Shown piece after piece: positions 52,745 to 61,567 of a stretch of DNA of 64,000 nt. Both the position numbers and the translations under genes were made by a program. The stretch is from Pseudomonas cichorii. GTDB lineage: Bacteria > Pseudomonadota > Gammaproteobacteria > Pseudomonadales > Pseudomonadaceae. The stretch covers positions 124,001-188,000 of the forward strand of contig NZ_BLVZ01000002.1 in NCBI RefSeq assembly GCF_015471405.1, in the 5' to 3' direction. The notes below the pieces were generated by a model. That model ran no database searches and was not told the DNA's origin. It worked only from the letters and a program-made list of their open reading frames with translations. How positions within the stretch are numbered: the first letter of the stretch is position 1; each line of letters starts with the position of its first letter.

Positions 52745-53437
52745 ATGTCCGCTGTTCGTTCCGCCTTTGTATTCGCTCTCTTGCCGCTGTTCGCCGGGTG
52801 CCAGATGCTCGGGCTTCCACTGGGCAAGTCGCAGGATGCGCCCAAGGTGTCTACCGCTGGCATGATCCGCATGCAGGGCGACCTGACCGGTGAAAACGGG
52901 CAGTTGCTGTTCAAGCCATGCCATGAGCAACGTCGCTACGTGGTCAAGGATCGCGGCAACACCGGTATCCTTCAGGAAGCCGCCTCGCTGGCCGACAGCA
53001 AGGGCCAGGTGTTTGCCGATCTGCGTGGCAACTTCGTTGCCAGCAAGGCCGTCAACAGTGACGGGCAAGTGGACCTGTATCAGTTCTATCGCGTCGAACG
53101 TCCCGACCAGTCCTGCGAAGACCTCAACTTCAAGCGCCTGACCTTGCACGCCAGCGGCAACAAGCCCGCCTGGAACGTCAATGTCGGCGGCAAGGGCATG
53201 GTTCTGGAACGTGAGGGTCAGGAAGCGCTGGCCTTCCCCTATCTTGAAGAACAACTGCCCGATGGCAGCTTCAGCGTCAGTACCGAAGCCAACAATCAAC
53301 GCATCGAACTCTGGGTGACGCCTCAACGTTGCGTCGACAGCGTCAATGGATCGGTGCAGCACCTGTCGGCCGAACTGCGCGTCAACGGTCAGACCCAGCG
53401 TGGCTGCGGGTATTACGGTGGTTCGCGTAACGATTGA
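52745..53437 (+). CDS. COG3650-like lipoprotein
   Basis: 230 residues. Lipobox LFAGC (Cys19) after MSAVRSAFVFALLPLFAGC, so lipidated. The mature part has two similar parts: GMIRMQGDLTGENGQLLFKPC with YVVKDRGNTGIL, and later NVNVGGKGMVLEREGQEAL. This resembles the COG3650/NlpE-like families of copper or envelope-stress lipoproteins, but the match is by eye. The start at 52745 has GGAGGCCTCC upstream. Role unknown. Confidence 0.72.
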   Translation: MSAVRSAFVFALLPLFAGCQMLGLPLGKSQDAPKVSTAGMIRMQGDLTGENGQLLFKPCHEQRRYVVKDRGNTGILQEAASLADSKGQVFADLRGNFVASKAVNSDGQVDLYQFYRVERPDQSCEDLNFKRLTLHASGNKPAWNVNVGGKGMVLEREGQEALAFPYLEEQLPDGSFSVSTEANNQRIELWVTPQRCVDSVNGSVQHLSAELRVNGQTQRGCGYYGGSRND

Positions 53438-53482
53438 TGCGGCATCGGGCCAGCCGACTCGCCGTGACAGGGGTTCAGCGCT

Positions 53483-53488
53483 TATAAT
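53483..53488 (+). promoter_or_regulatory. Candidate -10 element upstream of the COG2509 flavoprotein
   Basis: A consensus TATAAT at 53483-53488, 58 bases before the ATG at 53546. A -35 is not obvious at 17 bases upstream (GCCGTG region). Confidence 0.4.
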
Positions 53489-53545
53489 CGCCGGTTCTTG
53501 TAGTGCTGTCGGGCTGAACCTGCGGCCCGAAAACTGGACCCCTTA

Positions 53546-55153
53546 ATGTTACGAATCACCGAACTCAAGCTGCCGATCGATCACCCGGACGAAGACCTGC
53601 GCGCTGCCCTGTTGCAGCACCTGGGTATCGACAGCAGCGAACTGCTGGACTTCACCCTGTTCAAGCGCAGCTACGATGCGCGCAAGAAGTCCTCCGAGCT
53701 GTTCTTCATCTACACCATCGATTTCCAGGTGCGCGACGAAGAAGCCCTGCTGCGCAAACTGGCCAATGACCGCCATGTCGGCCCGGCGCCGGACGTCAGC
53801 TACAAAGTCGTGGGCCATGCTCCTGCGGATCTGAAAGAGCGCCCGATCGTGGTCGGCTTTGGCCCCTGCGGGATTTTCGCGGGCCTGCTGCTGGCACAGA
53901 TGGGCTTCAAGCCGATCATTCTTGAGCGCGGCAAGGAAGTACGCCAGCGCACCAAGGACACCTGGGGCCTGTGGCGCAAGAAGATCCTCAACCCGGAATC
54001 CAACGTGCAGTTTGGCGAAGGCGGCGCCGGGACCTTTTCCGACGGTAAGCTCTACAGCCAGATCAAGGACCCCAAATTCCACGGTCGCAAGGTTCTGCAC
54101 GAATTCGTGAAAGCAGGCGCACCGGAAGAAATCCTCTACGTCAGCAAGCCGCACATCGGCACCTTCCGTCTGACGGGCGTCGTTGAAAACATGCGTCAGC
54201 AGATCGAAGCCCTGGGCGGCGAAGTACGTTTTCAACAGCGTGTCACCGACCTGCTGATCGAAGACGGCCAGTTGCACGGCGTAGAACTGGACAGCGGCGA
54301 ACGCATCGAGTCGCGCCATGTAATTCTGGCACTGGGTCACAGCGCCCGCGATACGTTCCGCATGCTGCACAGCCGTGGCGTGTACATGGAAGCCAAGCCG
54401 TTTTCGGTGGGTTTCCGTATCGAGCACCCGCAGTCCCTGATCGACCGTGCCCGCCTGGGCAAGTACGCCGGTCACCCGAAACTGGGCGCTGCCGATTACA
54501 AGCTGGTGCACCACGCCAGCAACGGTCGTTCGGTGTACAGCTTCTGCATGTGTCCGGGAGGCACCGTCGTCGCTGCGACCTCCGAGCCAAACCGGGTGGT
54601 CACCAACGGCATGAGCCAATACTCGCGTAACGAGCGCAACGCCAACTCGGGCATCGTGGTCGGCATTACCCCGGAAGACTATCCGGGCAGCCCGCTGGCC
54701 GGGATCGAGCTACAGGAGCGCCTGGAATCCCACGCCTTCCTGATGGGTGGCAGCACCTACGAAGCGCCTGCGCAACTGGTGGGCGACTTCATTGCGGGCA
54801 AGGCTTCCACCGAGCTGGGCAGCGTCGAGCCGTCCTACAAGCCAGGCGTAAAACTGATGGACCTGGCTGACGCCCTGCCCGCTTACGCCATCGAAGCCAT
54901 TCGCGAAGCATTGCCTGCGTTCGACAAGCAGATCAAAGGCTTCGCCCAGCATGATGCGATCCTGACCGGCATCGAAACCCGCACCTCCGCCCCGCTGCGC
55001 ATCACACGTGGCGCGGACATGCAGAGCCTGAACGTCAAAGGCCTGTACCCGGCAGGTGAAGGTGCCGGTTATGCCGGCGGCATCCTGTCGGCAGGCGTGG
55101 ACGGTATCCGGATTGCCGAAGGGCTGGCACGCAACATGTTGGGGATTGAATAA
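53546..55153 (+). CDS. COG2509 family FAD-dependent oxidoreductase
   Basis: 535 residues. An N-terminal domain (about 1-95) precedes the FAD-binding Rossmann fold PIVVGFGPCGIFAGLLLAQMG (GxGxxG variant GFGPCG) with the following acid ILERGKEVRQRTKD. Later motifs: VQFGEGGAGTFSDGKLYSQI (family hallmark) and GLYPAGEGAGYAGGILSAG at the C-terminus. It belongs to the uncharacterised dehydrogenases of COG2509, not to known quinone enzymes. A REP pair lies 12 bases past the stop. Confidence 0.88.
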   Translation: MLRITELKLPIDHPDEDLRAALLQHLGIDSSELLDFTLFKRSYDARKKSSELFFIYTIDFQVRDEEALLRKLANDRHVGPAPDVSYKVVGHAPADLKERPIVVGFGPCGIFAGLLLAQMGFKPIILERGKEVRQRTKDTWGLWRKKILNPESNVQFGEGGAGTFSDGKLYSQIKDPKFHGRKVLHEFVKAGAPEEILYVSKPHIGTFRLTGVVENMRQQIEALGGEVRFQQRVTDLLIEDGQLHGVELDSGERIESRHVILALGHSARDTFRMLHSRGVYMEAKPFSVGFRIEHPQSLIDRARLGKYAGHPKLGAADYKLVHHASNGRSVYSFCMCPGGTVVAATSEPNRVVTNGMSQYSRNERNANSGIVVGITPEDYPGSPLAGIELQERLESHAFLMGGSTYEAPAQLVGDFIAGKASTELGSVEPSYKPGVKLMDLADALPAYAIEAIREALPAFDKQIKGFAQHDAILTGIETRTSAPLRITRGADMQSLNVKGLYPAGEGAGYAGGILSAGVDGIRIAEGLARNMLGIE

Positions 55154-55165
55154 AATCCATCCGCT

Positions 55166-55213
55166 GCAGGATCGAATTCATTCGCAAACTCTTCGCGAAT
55201 GAATTCGATCCTA
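55166..55213. repeat. REP pair providing a stop codon
   Basis: Opposed units CAGGATCGAATTCATTCGC and GCGAATGAATTCGATCCTAC (ATCG instead of AGCG). The GTAG of the right unit forms the TAG stop (55213-55211) of the minus-strand PLP gene. Confidence 0.9.
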
Positions 55214-56305
55214 CAAGCCTGCTCGCAGCACACCCTCGGGCAAGGCCTTGCCTTGCTCGGCACAGGCTGCAATACCCTCGATCAGTCCCGCCAGTTCATA
55301 CCCCTGAGCCTTGAGCCAGGCCTCATCGTAATACGTGCTGGCATAGCGCTCGCCGCCATCGCACAAAATCGCCACAATCGAGCCCTTCTCTCCCGCTTCG
55401 ACCATCTGCCGGGCCGCCAGCAGCGCGCCGATCAGGTTGGTGCCGCTGGACCCGCCGACCTTGCGCCCCAGTCGCCGGGCCAGGTAATGCATGGCCGCCA
55501 GCGACAAGGCGTCCGGCACCTTGACCATGGCATCGATGACATTGGGCAGGAACGAGGCCTCGACACGCGGCCTGCCGATACCTTCGATGCGTGACCCGCA
55601 CTCCAGACGCAAGCTGGCATCGCCACTGCGGTAATAATCGAAAAATACCGAGCGCTCGGCATCGGCACACAGAACACGTGTAGGGTGCTGGCGATAACGA
55701 ACGTAGCGCCCCAGGGTTGCGGTCGTGCCGCCCGTGCCTGGGCTAGAGATCAGCCAGCTCGGTTCTGGATGCTTTTCAAAACGCAGTTGCTGAAAGATCG
55801 ACTCGGCAATGTTGTTGTTCGCCCGCCAGTCAGTAGCCCGCTCGGCATAGGTGAACTGATCCATGAAATGCCCGCCAGTTTCCCGCGCCAGTCTTTCGGA
55901 CTCGGCATAGATTTGCGTCGGGTCCTGGACCAGATGGCTCTTGCCGCCATAGAAGGCAATCTGATCGATCTTGGCCTGGGAAGTACTCGCCGGCATGACC
56001 GCCACGAACGGCAAGCCCAGCAAACGGGCGAAGTAAGCCTCGGAAATCGCCGTGGAGCCGCTGGACGCTTCGATAACCGGCGCTCCGGCCTTGAGCCAGC
56101 CGTTGCACAGCGCATACAGAAACAACGAACGCGCCAGACGATGCTTGAGGCTGCCGGTGGGATGACTGGACTCGTCCTTGAAATAAAGCTCCACGCCGGG
56201 TAGCCCGGGCAGTGGCAAGGGAATCAGGTGAGTATCGGCGCTGCGCTGGAAGTCGGCTTCGATGATGCGAATGGCTTCACGGGACCAGGGGCGGTTATCG
56301 ATCAT
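55211..56305 (-). CDS. PLP-dependent cysteine synthase-family enzyme (possible cysteine desulfhydrase)
   Basis: 364 residues of the tryptophan synthase beta superfamily. PLP-lysine in [17 protein letters not shown], phosphate loop [21 protein letters not shown], second loop [15 protein letters not shown], and late [12 protein letters not shown]. The N-terminus ([22 protein letters not shown]) and length resemble Cds1-type cysteine desulfhydrases or cysteine synthase paralogues, not CysK/CysM (about 300-320). It probably degrades or modifies a cysteine-like substrate. Its last codon is a TAG inside a REP element. Divergent from nhaA. Confidence 0.83.
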   Translation of the reverse strand: MIDNRPWSREAIRIIEADFQRSADTHLIPLPLPGLPGVELYFKDESSHPTGSLKHRLARSLFLYALCNGWLKAGAPVIEASSGSTAISEAYFARLLGLPFVAVMPASTSQAKIDQIAFYGGKSHLVQDPTQIYAESERLARETGGHFMDQFTYAERATDWRANNNIAESIFQQLRFEKHPEPSWLISSPGTGGTTATLGRYVRYRQHPTRVLCADAERSVFFDYYRSGDASLRLECGSRIEGIGRPRVEASFLPNVIDAMVKVPDALSLAAMHYLARRLGRKVGGSSGTNLIGALLAARQMVEAGEKGSIVAILCDGGERYASTYYDEAWLKAQGYELAGLIEGIAACAEQGKALPEGVLRAGL

Positions 56306-56448
56306 TTACTGACTTCTCTTTCCAAAATATCCGGAAGTTACATAAAGATAATGAGAACGCGATTTTAGGAAATACCCTACAACCAAAACAGGCACAGTTA
56401 GGAATTAATAAGTTACATAATTGTTAGACTTCAAAGGCTGCAAACGGG

Positions 56449-56507
56449 CCGTTACCTTTAGAACCAAAACGAATATAACTTTTGTTTTAACCCTTGCAGG
56501 TAAACGG
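56449..56507 (+). promoter_or_regulatory. Possible structured leader upstream of nhaA
   Basis: CCGTTACC (56449-56456) can pair with GGTAAACGG (56499-56507, one bulge), and inside that AAAAC (56466-56470) with GTTTT (56484-56488). This is a nested stem structure 48 to 106 bases before nhaA. It might be part of a cation-responsive leader, but I could not fold or compare it. The rest of 56306-56554 is AT-rich promoter sequence. Confidence 0.35.
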
Positions 56508-56554
56508 TAGGGTAGCGGGCTTTTCCTTGAAGACCATGGAGCATAACCGCACCG

Positions 56555-57727
56555 ATGCGAAATACGATCATACGTTTCTTTCAACTTGAGGCAGCAGGCG
56601 GTTTGCTGCTGATCGCTGCTGCTGCGCTGGCACTGATTATCAACAACTCCCCGTTGTCGTGGCTGTACAACGAATTCCTCAATATTCCGGTAGTGGCACA
56701 GATAGGCGCGATAAAAATCGCCAAGCCGCTGTTGCTGTGGATCAACGACGGCTTGATGGCCCTGTTCTTTCTGGTCATCGGGCTTGAAGTCAAACGCGAA
56801 GTACTTGAGGGGCATCTGTCCCGCCCCTCACAGATAGTGCTGCCCGGCGCAGCAGCCATTGGCGGCATGGTCGTTCCGGCACTTATCTATTACGCACTCA
56901 ACAAGGACGACCCGACAGCCTTGGGCGGCTGGGCCATTCCCATGGCCACCGATATCGCTTTTGCCCTGGGTGTTCTCGCGCTGCTCGGCAAGCGCGTGCC
57001 GGTATCGCTCAAACTGTTTCTCATGACCCTCGCCATCATCGACGACCTCGGCGCGATCATCGTCATTGCATTGTTTTATTCGGGAGAGCTGTCGAACCTG
57101 TCGCTGATATTAGCCGGTGCCGCCATCCTGGCCCTGATCGTGATGAACAGGCTCGGCGTGGCAAAGCTGGGGCCTTATCTGCTGGTCGGTCTGGTGCTCT
57201 GGGTGTGCGTACTCAAAAGCGGCGTGCATGCGACTCTGGCAGGCGTGGTGCTGGCATTCTGCATACCGCTGCGCATCAAGGAGGTAAAGGCTTCACCGCT
57301 ACTGAGCCTGGAACATGGGCTGCACCCGTGGGTCGCCTACGCAATCCTGCCACTCTTCGCCTTTGCCAATGCCGGTGTTTCGCTGACTGGTGTCACTCTG
57401 GACAGCTTCACGCATTCAGTGCCGATGGGGATTGCAGCAGGCCTGCTGCTGGGCAAGACGCTGGGGGTATTCGGGCTGACCTGGCTGGCGATACAGACCG
57501 GTCTGGCGAAACTGCCGAACGAGGCGAACTGGGGGCAGGTACTGGGCGTTTCGATCCTGTGCGGTATCGGCTTCACCATGAGCCTGTTCGTCGGCTCACT
57601 GGCTTTCGAGTCCGGCACGAGTGATTACGCGGGTGTGGACCGCATGGGCATTCTGACCGGCTCCATACTTTCGGCCTTGATCGGTTATGGCGTCATGCTG
57701 ATGTCTAGCAGGCAACCCAGGCAATAA
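56555..57727 (+). CDS. nhaA: Na+/H+ antiporter NhaA
   Basis: 390 residues, about twelve membrane segments. Key NhaA motifs: the [20 protein letters not shown] segment (including the pH/ion Asp pair region with the later [20 protein letters not shown]), and [15 protein letters not shown] near the C-terminus. Two adjacent Asp in IIDDLGA are the ion-binding Asp163-Asp164 of E. coli NhaA. It exports Na+ or Li+ in exchange for protons. The start is at [10 protein letters not shown] terminator follows at 57740. Confidence 0.94.
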   Translation: MRNTIIRFFQLEAAGGLLLIAAAALALIINNSPLSWLYNEFLNIPVVAQIGAIKIAKPLLLWINDGLMALFFLVIGLEVKREVLEGHLSRPSQIVLPGAAAIGGMVVPALIYYALNKDDPTALGGWAIPMATDIAFALGVLALLGKRVPVSLKLFLMTLAIIDDLGAIIVIALFYSGELSNLSLILAGAAILALIVMNRLGVAKLGPYLLVGLVLWVCVLKSGVHATLAGVVLAFCIPLRIKEVKASPLLSLEHGLHPWVAYAILPLFAFANAGVSLTGVTLDSFTHSVPMGIAAGLLLGKTLGVFGLTWLAIQTGLAKLPNEANWGQVLGVSILCGIGFTMSLFVGSLAFESGTSDYAGVDRMGILTGSILSALIGYGVMLMSSRQPRQ

Positions 57728-57739
57728 CCGCCATAACGA

Positions 57740-57766
57740 GAAAACCCGAGCCAGGCTCGGGTTTTC
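57740..57766. terminator. Bidirectional terminator between nhaA and the SlyB-like gene
   Basis: GAAAACCCGAGCC and its inverse around a single A (so the effective loop is CAG), flanked by runs of A on the left and TTTC on the right. It serves nhaA and the convergent lipoprotein gene. Confidence 0.88.
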
Positions 57767-57787
57767 TTTCACAGCATGAAAAACAGA

Positions 57788-58252
57788 TCAGTGCGTCACA
57801 CGGCTCGTGCCATTGACGGTCATGATGCGAACACGCTCGCCCACACGGAAAATCTCGTTTTCCTGAACCTGCTGTACATAGGCACGCATGCTGCCGTCGT
57901 CTTCACGCACGGTGATTTCGACACCCTGAGTACGGGTCAGACCTTCTTCAGTCATGGAACCGAGCAAACCACCAGCAACCGCACCGACTACCGCAGCAAC
58001 CACGCTACCGCGCCCGCCGCCGATGGCGCTACCGCCCACACCGCCGACAATTGCACCGGCACCTGCGCCGATTGGCGTCTTGGTGCCTTCGATTTTGACA
58101 GGTCGCAGAGATTCGACAGTACCCAGGCGAACGGTCTGTACAGTCCTGGCTTCGTCACGGGAGTAGGAATCACCGGTGAGATTCGAGGTACAGCCGCCCA
58201 GTGTCAGTGCCATCGCTGTGAACGAGGCGACCAGAAAAGCAGACTTGCGCAT
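57788..58252 (-). CDS. SlyB-like outer-membrane lipoprotein with glycine zipper
   Basis: 154 residues. Lipobox LGGC (Cys21) after MRKSAFLVASFTAMALTLGGC. The mature part has the TVQTVRLGTVESLRPVKIEG segment and a Gly-rich double membrane-hairpin (GAGAGAIVGGVGGSAIGGG, then VVAAVVGAVAGGLLGSM) typical of 2TM glycine-zipper proteins of the SlyB/Pcp type. It stabilises the outer membrane, and in E. coli SlyB is a PhoP-regulated stress lipoprotein. GGAGA before the ATG at 58252 confirms the start; a longer frame to 58336 is spurious. Confidence 0.88.
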   Translation of the reverse strand: MRKSAFLVASFTAMALTLGGCTSNLTGDSYSRDEARTVQTVRLGTVESLRPVKIEGTKTPIGAGAGAIVGGVGGSAIGGGRGSVVAAVVGAVAGGLLGSMTEEGLTRTQGVEITVREDDGSMRAYVQQVQENEIFRVGERVRIMTVNGTSRVTH

Positions 58253-58420
58253 AAAGGCATCTCCAAAGGAACAAGTGGCCATTAGACTCCGCGCCATCGG
58301 CGCTGTCACTGCCCTGCTCCTGCAATTTAAGTTCATTCAGGCGTCATACAGCGACGTGCCATGTAACGCTATGATGATCTGGTAACAGGATAATTCCCGC
58401 CTTAACCTTTAAATAAAAGC

Positions 58421-59068
58421 TCAGGGCGCCAAACGCTCACGTATCCATTGATCGTCTATCAAACGATAGTTCAAACGATCATGCAAACGGCTTGGACGTC
58501 CCTGCCAGAATTCGATCCGCTCAGGTAAAAGACGATAGCCGCCCCAGTGATCCGGGCAATGCGGCTGTGTATCGAGAAAACGCTGCTCCGTCTGTTTGAT
58601 CATGCCTTCAAGCTGCGCACGATCGGCAATCACCCGACTTTGCGGCGATGCCCAGGCGCCCAGACGACTGCCCAGTGGACGAACCTGGAAATACGCATCT
58701 GACTCTTGCGCACTGACCTTGACCACGCGCCCTTCAATACGCACCTGACGCTCCAGGGTCGGCCAGAAGAAGGTCATGGCTGCAAATGGGCGAGCAGCCA
58801 GTTGCTGCCCCTTGGCGCTGTCGTAGTTGGTGAAGAACGTGAAGCCCAGAGTATCCAGCCCCTTGAGCAGCAGAACCCGGCAATGCGGGCGCCCCTCCTC
58901 GTCGACTGTCGCCAGCGTCATGGCATTGGCTTCTACAGGTGCCTGCTCAGTCTTGACCGCTTCGTCGAACCATTTGTGGAACAGGGCAAAGGGTTCATCG
59001 GGAGCCTGCGCTTCGGTCAAACCATCGCGAGCATAATCACGGCGCATATCGGCCAGGGCTTGGGTCAT
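58421..59068 (-). CDS. pdxH: Pyridoxamine 5'-phosphate oxidase
   Basis: 215 residues. Family motifs: [39 protein letters not shown] (FMN binding), [13 protein letters not shown], and the C-terminal [20 protein letters not shown] with Arg and His for PLP. The enzyme converts pyridoxine or pyridoxamine phosphate to PLP with FMN, which serves the PLP enzyme upstream (as for all PLP enzymes). The length fits PdxH (218 in E. coli). Confidence 0.95.
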   Translation of the reverse strand: MTQALADMRRDYARDGLTEAQAPDEPFALFHKWFDEAVKTEQAPVEANAMTLATVDEEGRPHCRVLLLKGLDTLGFTFFTNYDSAKGQQLAARPFAAMTFFWPTLERQVRIEGRVVKVSAQESDAYFQVRPLGSRLGAWASPQSRVIADRAQLEGMIKQTEQRFLDTQPHCPDHWGGYRLLPERIEFWQGRPSRLHDRLNYRLIDDQWIRERLAP

Positions 59069-59147
59069 GACAGGGTTCCTTCACCGAAATAATGCGAAGT
59101 CTGACCCGCTCACTCCCCTTCGGGAATGATACGGGTCAGCCAGACGA

Positions 59148-60170
59148 TCAGTTGCTGGCCTGATCGCCGGTTTTCTTGGCTACGGTCTTGGCAGGAGCAT
59201 CCTTGGCCGCAGTAGCTTTCTTGGCTGGCGCCGTGGCTTTGGCGGGCGCAGCTTTCTTGGCGGTGGCAGCCTTCGCAGGTGCAGCCTTCTTGGCCGTATC
59301 TTTCTTGGCAGGAGCCGCTTTCTTGGCGGGTGCTGGCGGGACAACAGGCTTGACGTCCTGAGTAGCGACCATGGTGGGCGCAGTCGGTGGCACGACATAC
59401 TTGCTCATCAGCGCAACCATGGTGTCCTGCGGCGTCAGCAGGATTTCCACCCGACGGTTGAGCGAGCGACCCTGAGCGCTGTCGTTGGCAGCACGCGGCA
59501 TCACGGCCCCCATGCCACGCAGGCTCAGGCGATTACGCTCCAGACCACTGAGGCGGAAGATCGCAGCAACGGATTGCGCCCGCTCCTGGCTGATTTTCTG
59601 GTTGGCAGCCATGACACCCGAAGTGTCGGCATGACCAAGAACCAGTACGGCAGTCTTGGGGTCACCTTCGACGAGCTTGGCCAGACGAGTGATAGGGCCG
59701 AGGGTCACTGGCAGCAACATGGCCGGACGGTCAGGGTTGAACGAGGTATCGACCGGCGCGGTAATGGCCAGCAGGTCTTCACGTCGCTCAAGCTCGAACG
59801 GGCTGTCCTTGATCGCCGCACGCAGGCGCGGCTCGTACTCGTCGAGCCAGGCCTGGGTGACTTTCGGATCGGGCATCGGCACGGCTTTAGGCTCGTCCTT
59901 CTTGCTATCGCTGCTACCGAACGGCCAGTACCACGGGTTGCTCTTTTCAGTCTTGGCGAGGGAATCAACCACAGCCGCCTTTTGAGGAGCCGGGGCAGAC
60001 GCCGGAGCAGGAGCTTTTGCTACATCATCCGCTGGAGCATCCTTGCCAAAACCAAACTGCCACCAATGGCTGCCCGTATCGGCAACATCGGCAGAATCGG
60101 TTTTAGGGGTTTGGGCACAGCCAGTGACGGCAATACACAGGGCGAGAACGAGACTTTTATTGGATAACAT
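59148..60170 (-). CDS. OmpA-family lipoprotein with Lys/Ala/Pro-rich C-terminal tail
   Basis: 340 residues. Lipobox VTGC (Cys18) after LVLALCIAVTGC, so an outer-membrane lipoprotein. A Pro/Ala-rich linker (APAPASAPAPQ) precedes the OmpA C-terminal domain with the peptidoglycan-binding region GHADTSGVMAANQKISQERA and SLNRRVEI. From about residue 283, the tail repeats AKKAAPAK-type units (APAKKAAPAKKDTAKKAAP and more) to near the C-terminus, as in AlgP/histone H1-like proteins. The fusion of a peptidoglycan-binding lipoprotein to a histone-like tail is unusual. Possibly a cell wall or surface anchor. The role of the tail is unknown. Confidence 0.82.
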   Translation of the reverse strand: MLSNKSLVLALCIAVTGCAQTPKTDSADVADTGSHWWQFGFGKDAPADDVAKAPAPASAPAPQKAAVVDSLAKTEKSNPWYWPFGSSDSKKDEPKAVPMPDPKVTQAWLDEYEPRLRAAIKDSPFELERREDLLAITAPVDTSFNPDRPAMLLPVTLGPITRLAKLVEGDPKTAVLVLGHADTSGVMAANQKISQERAQSVAAIFRLSGLERNRLSLRGMGAVMPRAANDSAQGRSLNRRVEILLTPQDTMVALMSKYVVPPTAPTMVATQDVKPVVPPAPAKKAAPAKKDTAKKAAPAKAATAKKAAPAKATAPAKKATAAKDAPAKTVAKKTGDQASN

Positions 60171-60328
60171 GGATGACCCACAGCAGTATTGATGACAAGG
60201 GACGTAGGGACTTGGCTACGTCCGTATAACACGCATAAAGACTCAGTTGGAAAAAGAAACCGTCGTACGGTTCCTCTTACACCTCATTAACTGACAGTCG
60301 GTATGAAACAAGCACTTATGAGTGATAG

Positions 60329-61477
60329 TTACTGCAAACACTCACGCAGTGTCCTGACCAGTTTTTGTGCACGGGGGTCCATCAGCACATAAGGCCCCAG
60401 CGTGTGAGTGACAAAGCCGAAAGCGACCTCGTAATCGGGATCGGCAAAGCCCACTGAACCGCCTGCTCCCGGATGCCCGAATGCTTTCGGCCCCAGGCCG
60501 TAAGTGGCGTTGGGCACATTGGGCTGGTCGAGCATGCAACCCAGGCCAAAGCGCGTGGAAGTCATCAGGGTCTTGTCCTGACCGACGCTGTGCTCGCGGG
60601 TCAGCTCATTGAGCAGTTCAGCTTCAAGCAGGCTGCCATCGAGCAGGCCACTATAGAAGCCGGCAAGGCTGCGCGCATTGCCATGGCCATTGGCAGCCGG
60701 TTGCTGCATGCGGCGCCATTCGGGCTTGTTGGTACTGGTCATGATCGACGGCGGATTGGTGAAAGCCTTGGTGGCGATGGCGTCAGGCTCGCGCATGAGT
60801 GCTTGCAGCAGGCGCTGGGCAGCGTCGTCCCCCATATTCCCCTTGCTGCGAGCGATATGCGCCACCCGGTCGAATTCCTCGTCGGCCAGCCCGATATGAA
60901 AATCGAGCCCGAGAGGCCGTGCGATTCGGGACACGATGGACTCACCCGGCCCACGACCGTCGGCGCGACGCAACATCTCGCCCACCAGCCAGCCATAAGT
61001 GATCGCCGCATAACCATGCCCTTGGCCAGGAACCCACCAAGGCTGTTCGGCCGCCAGGGCTGCGGTCATGGTGTCCCACTCATAAAGGGCGGTTGCGGGC
61101 AGTTGCTCGCGCAGTGCCGGCAGACCAGCCTGATGGCACAGCAACTGGCGCAAGGTGATCGAGCCCTTGCCTGCGGCTGCAAATTCGGGCCAGAGCCGGG
61201 CGACGGGCTCATCGAGTTTCAGCTTGCCTTCATCCACCAGTTGCAAGGCGGCAACGGCAGCAAAAGTCTTGGTGCAAGAAAACAGGTTGGCAATGGTATC
61301 GCTGTGCCAGGCCTGGGTGCCGTCCTTGTCGGCGGTCCCCGCCCAGAGGTCTATGACGGTTTCGCCACCGACCTGAATGCACAACGCCGCGCCACGCTCC
61401 TGCGGGTCGTCGAAAAGCGCGGCGAAAGCTTCACGCACTGCTTCAAATTTAAGCTCGAAATAGCCCTGAATCTGCAC
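60329..61477 (-). CDS. Serine hydrolase of the beta-lactamase/esterase EstB family
   Basis: 382 residues from a GTG at 61477 (GGGAG eight bases upstream). Nucleophile motif SCTK (S-x-x-K) in ANLFSCTKTFAAVAAL, followed by Tyr in GHGYAAITYGWLVG, and the late HPGAGGSVGFAD region. Family members act as esterases or carboxylesterases, sometimes lactamases; no signal peptide, so cytoplasmic. Role unknown. The gap to dinG (61478-61567) is 90 bases. Confidence 0.83.
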   Translation of the reverse strand: MQIQGYFELKFEAVREAFAALFDDPQERGAALCIQVGGETVIDLWAGTADKDGTQAWHSDTIANLFSCTKTFAAVAALQLVDEGKLKLDEPVARLWPEFAAAGKGSITLRQLLCHQAGLPALREQLPATALYEWDTMTAALAAEQPWWVPGQGHGYAAITYGWLVGEMLRRADGRGPGESIVSRIARPLGLDFHIGLADEEFDRVAHIARSKGNMGDDAAQRLLQALMREPDAIATKAFTNPPSIMTSTNKPEWRRMQQPAANGHGNARSLAGFYSGLLDGSLLEAELLNELTREHSVGQDKTLMTSTRFGLGCMLDQPNVPNATYGLGPKAFGHPGAGGSVGFADPDYEVAFGFVTHTLGPYVLMDPRAQKLVRTLRECLQ

Positions 61478-61567
61478 CCGCTGGCTCCCGCAAGACTGTT
61501 GCCTGAAAAGGCGTGCATTGTTTCAGCGATTGGCGACTTTGGGAACTGCCGCCACCCAGCAGATGCT

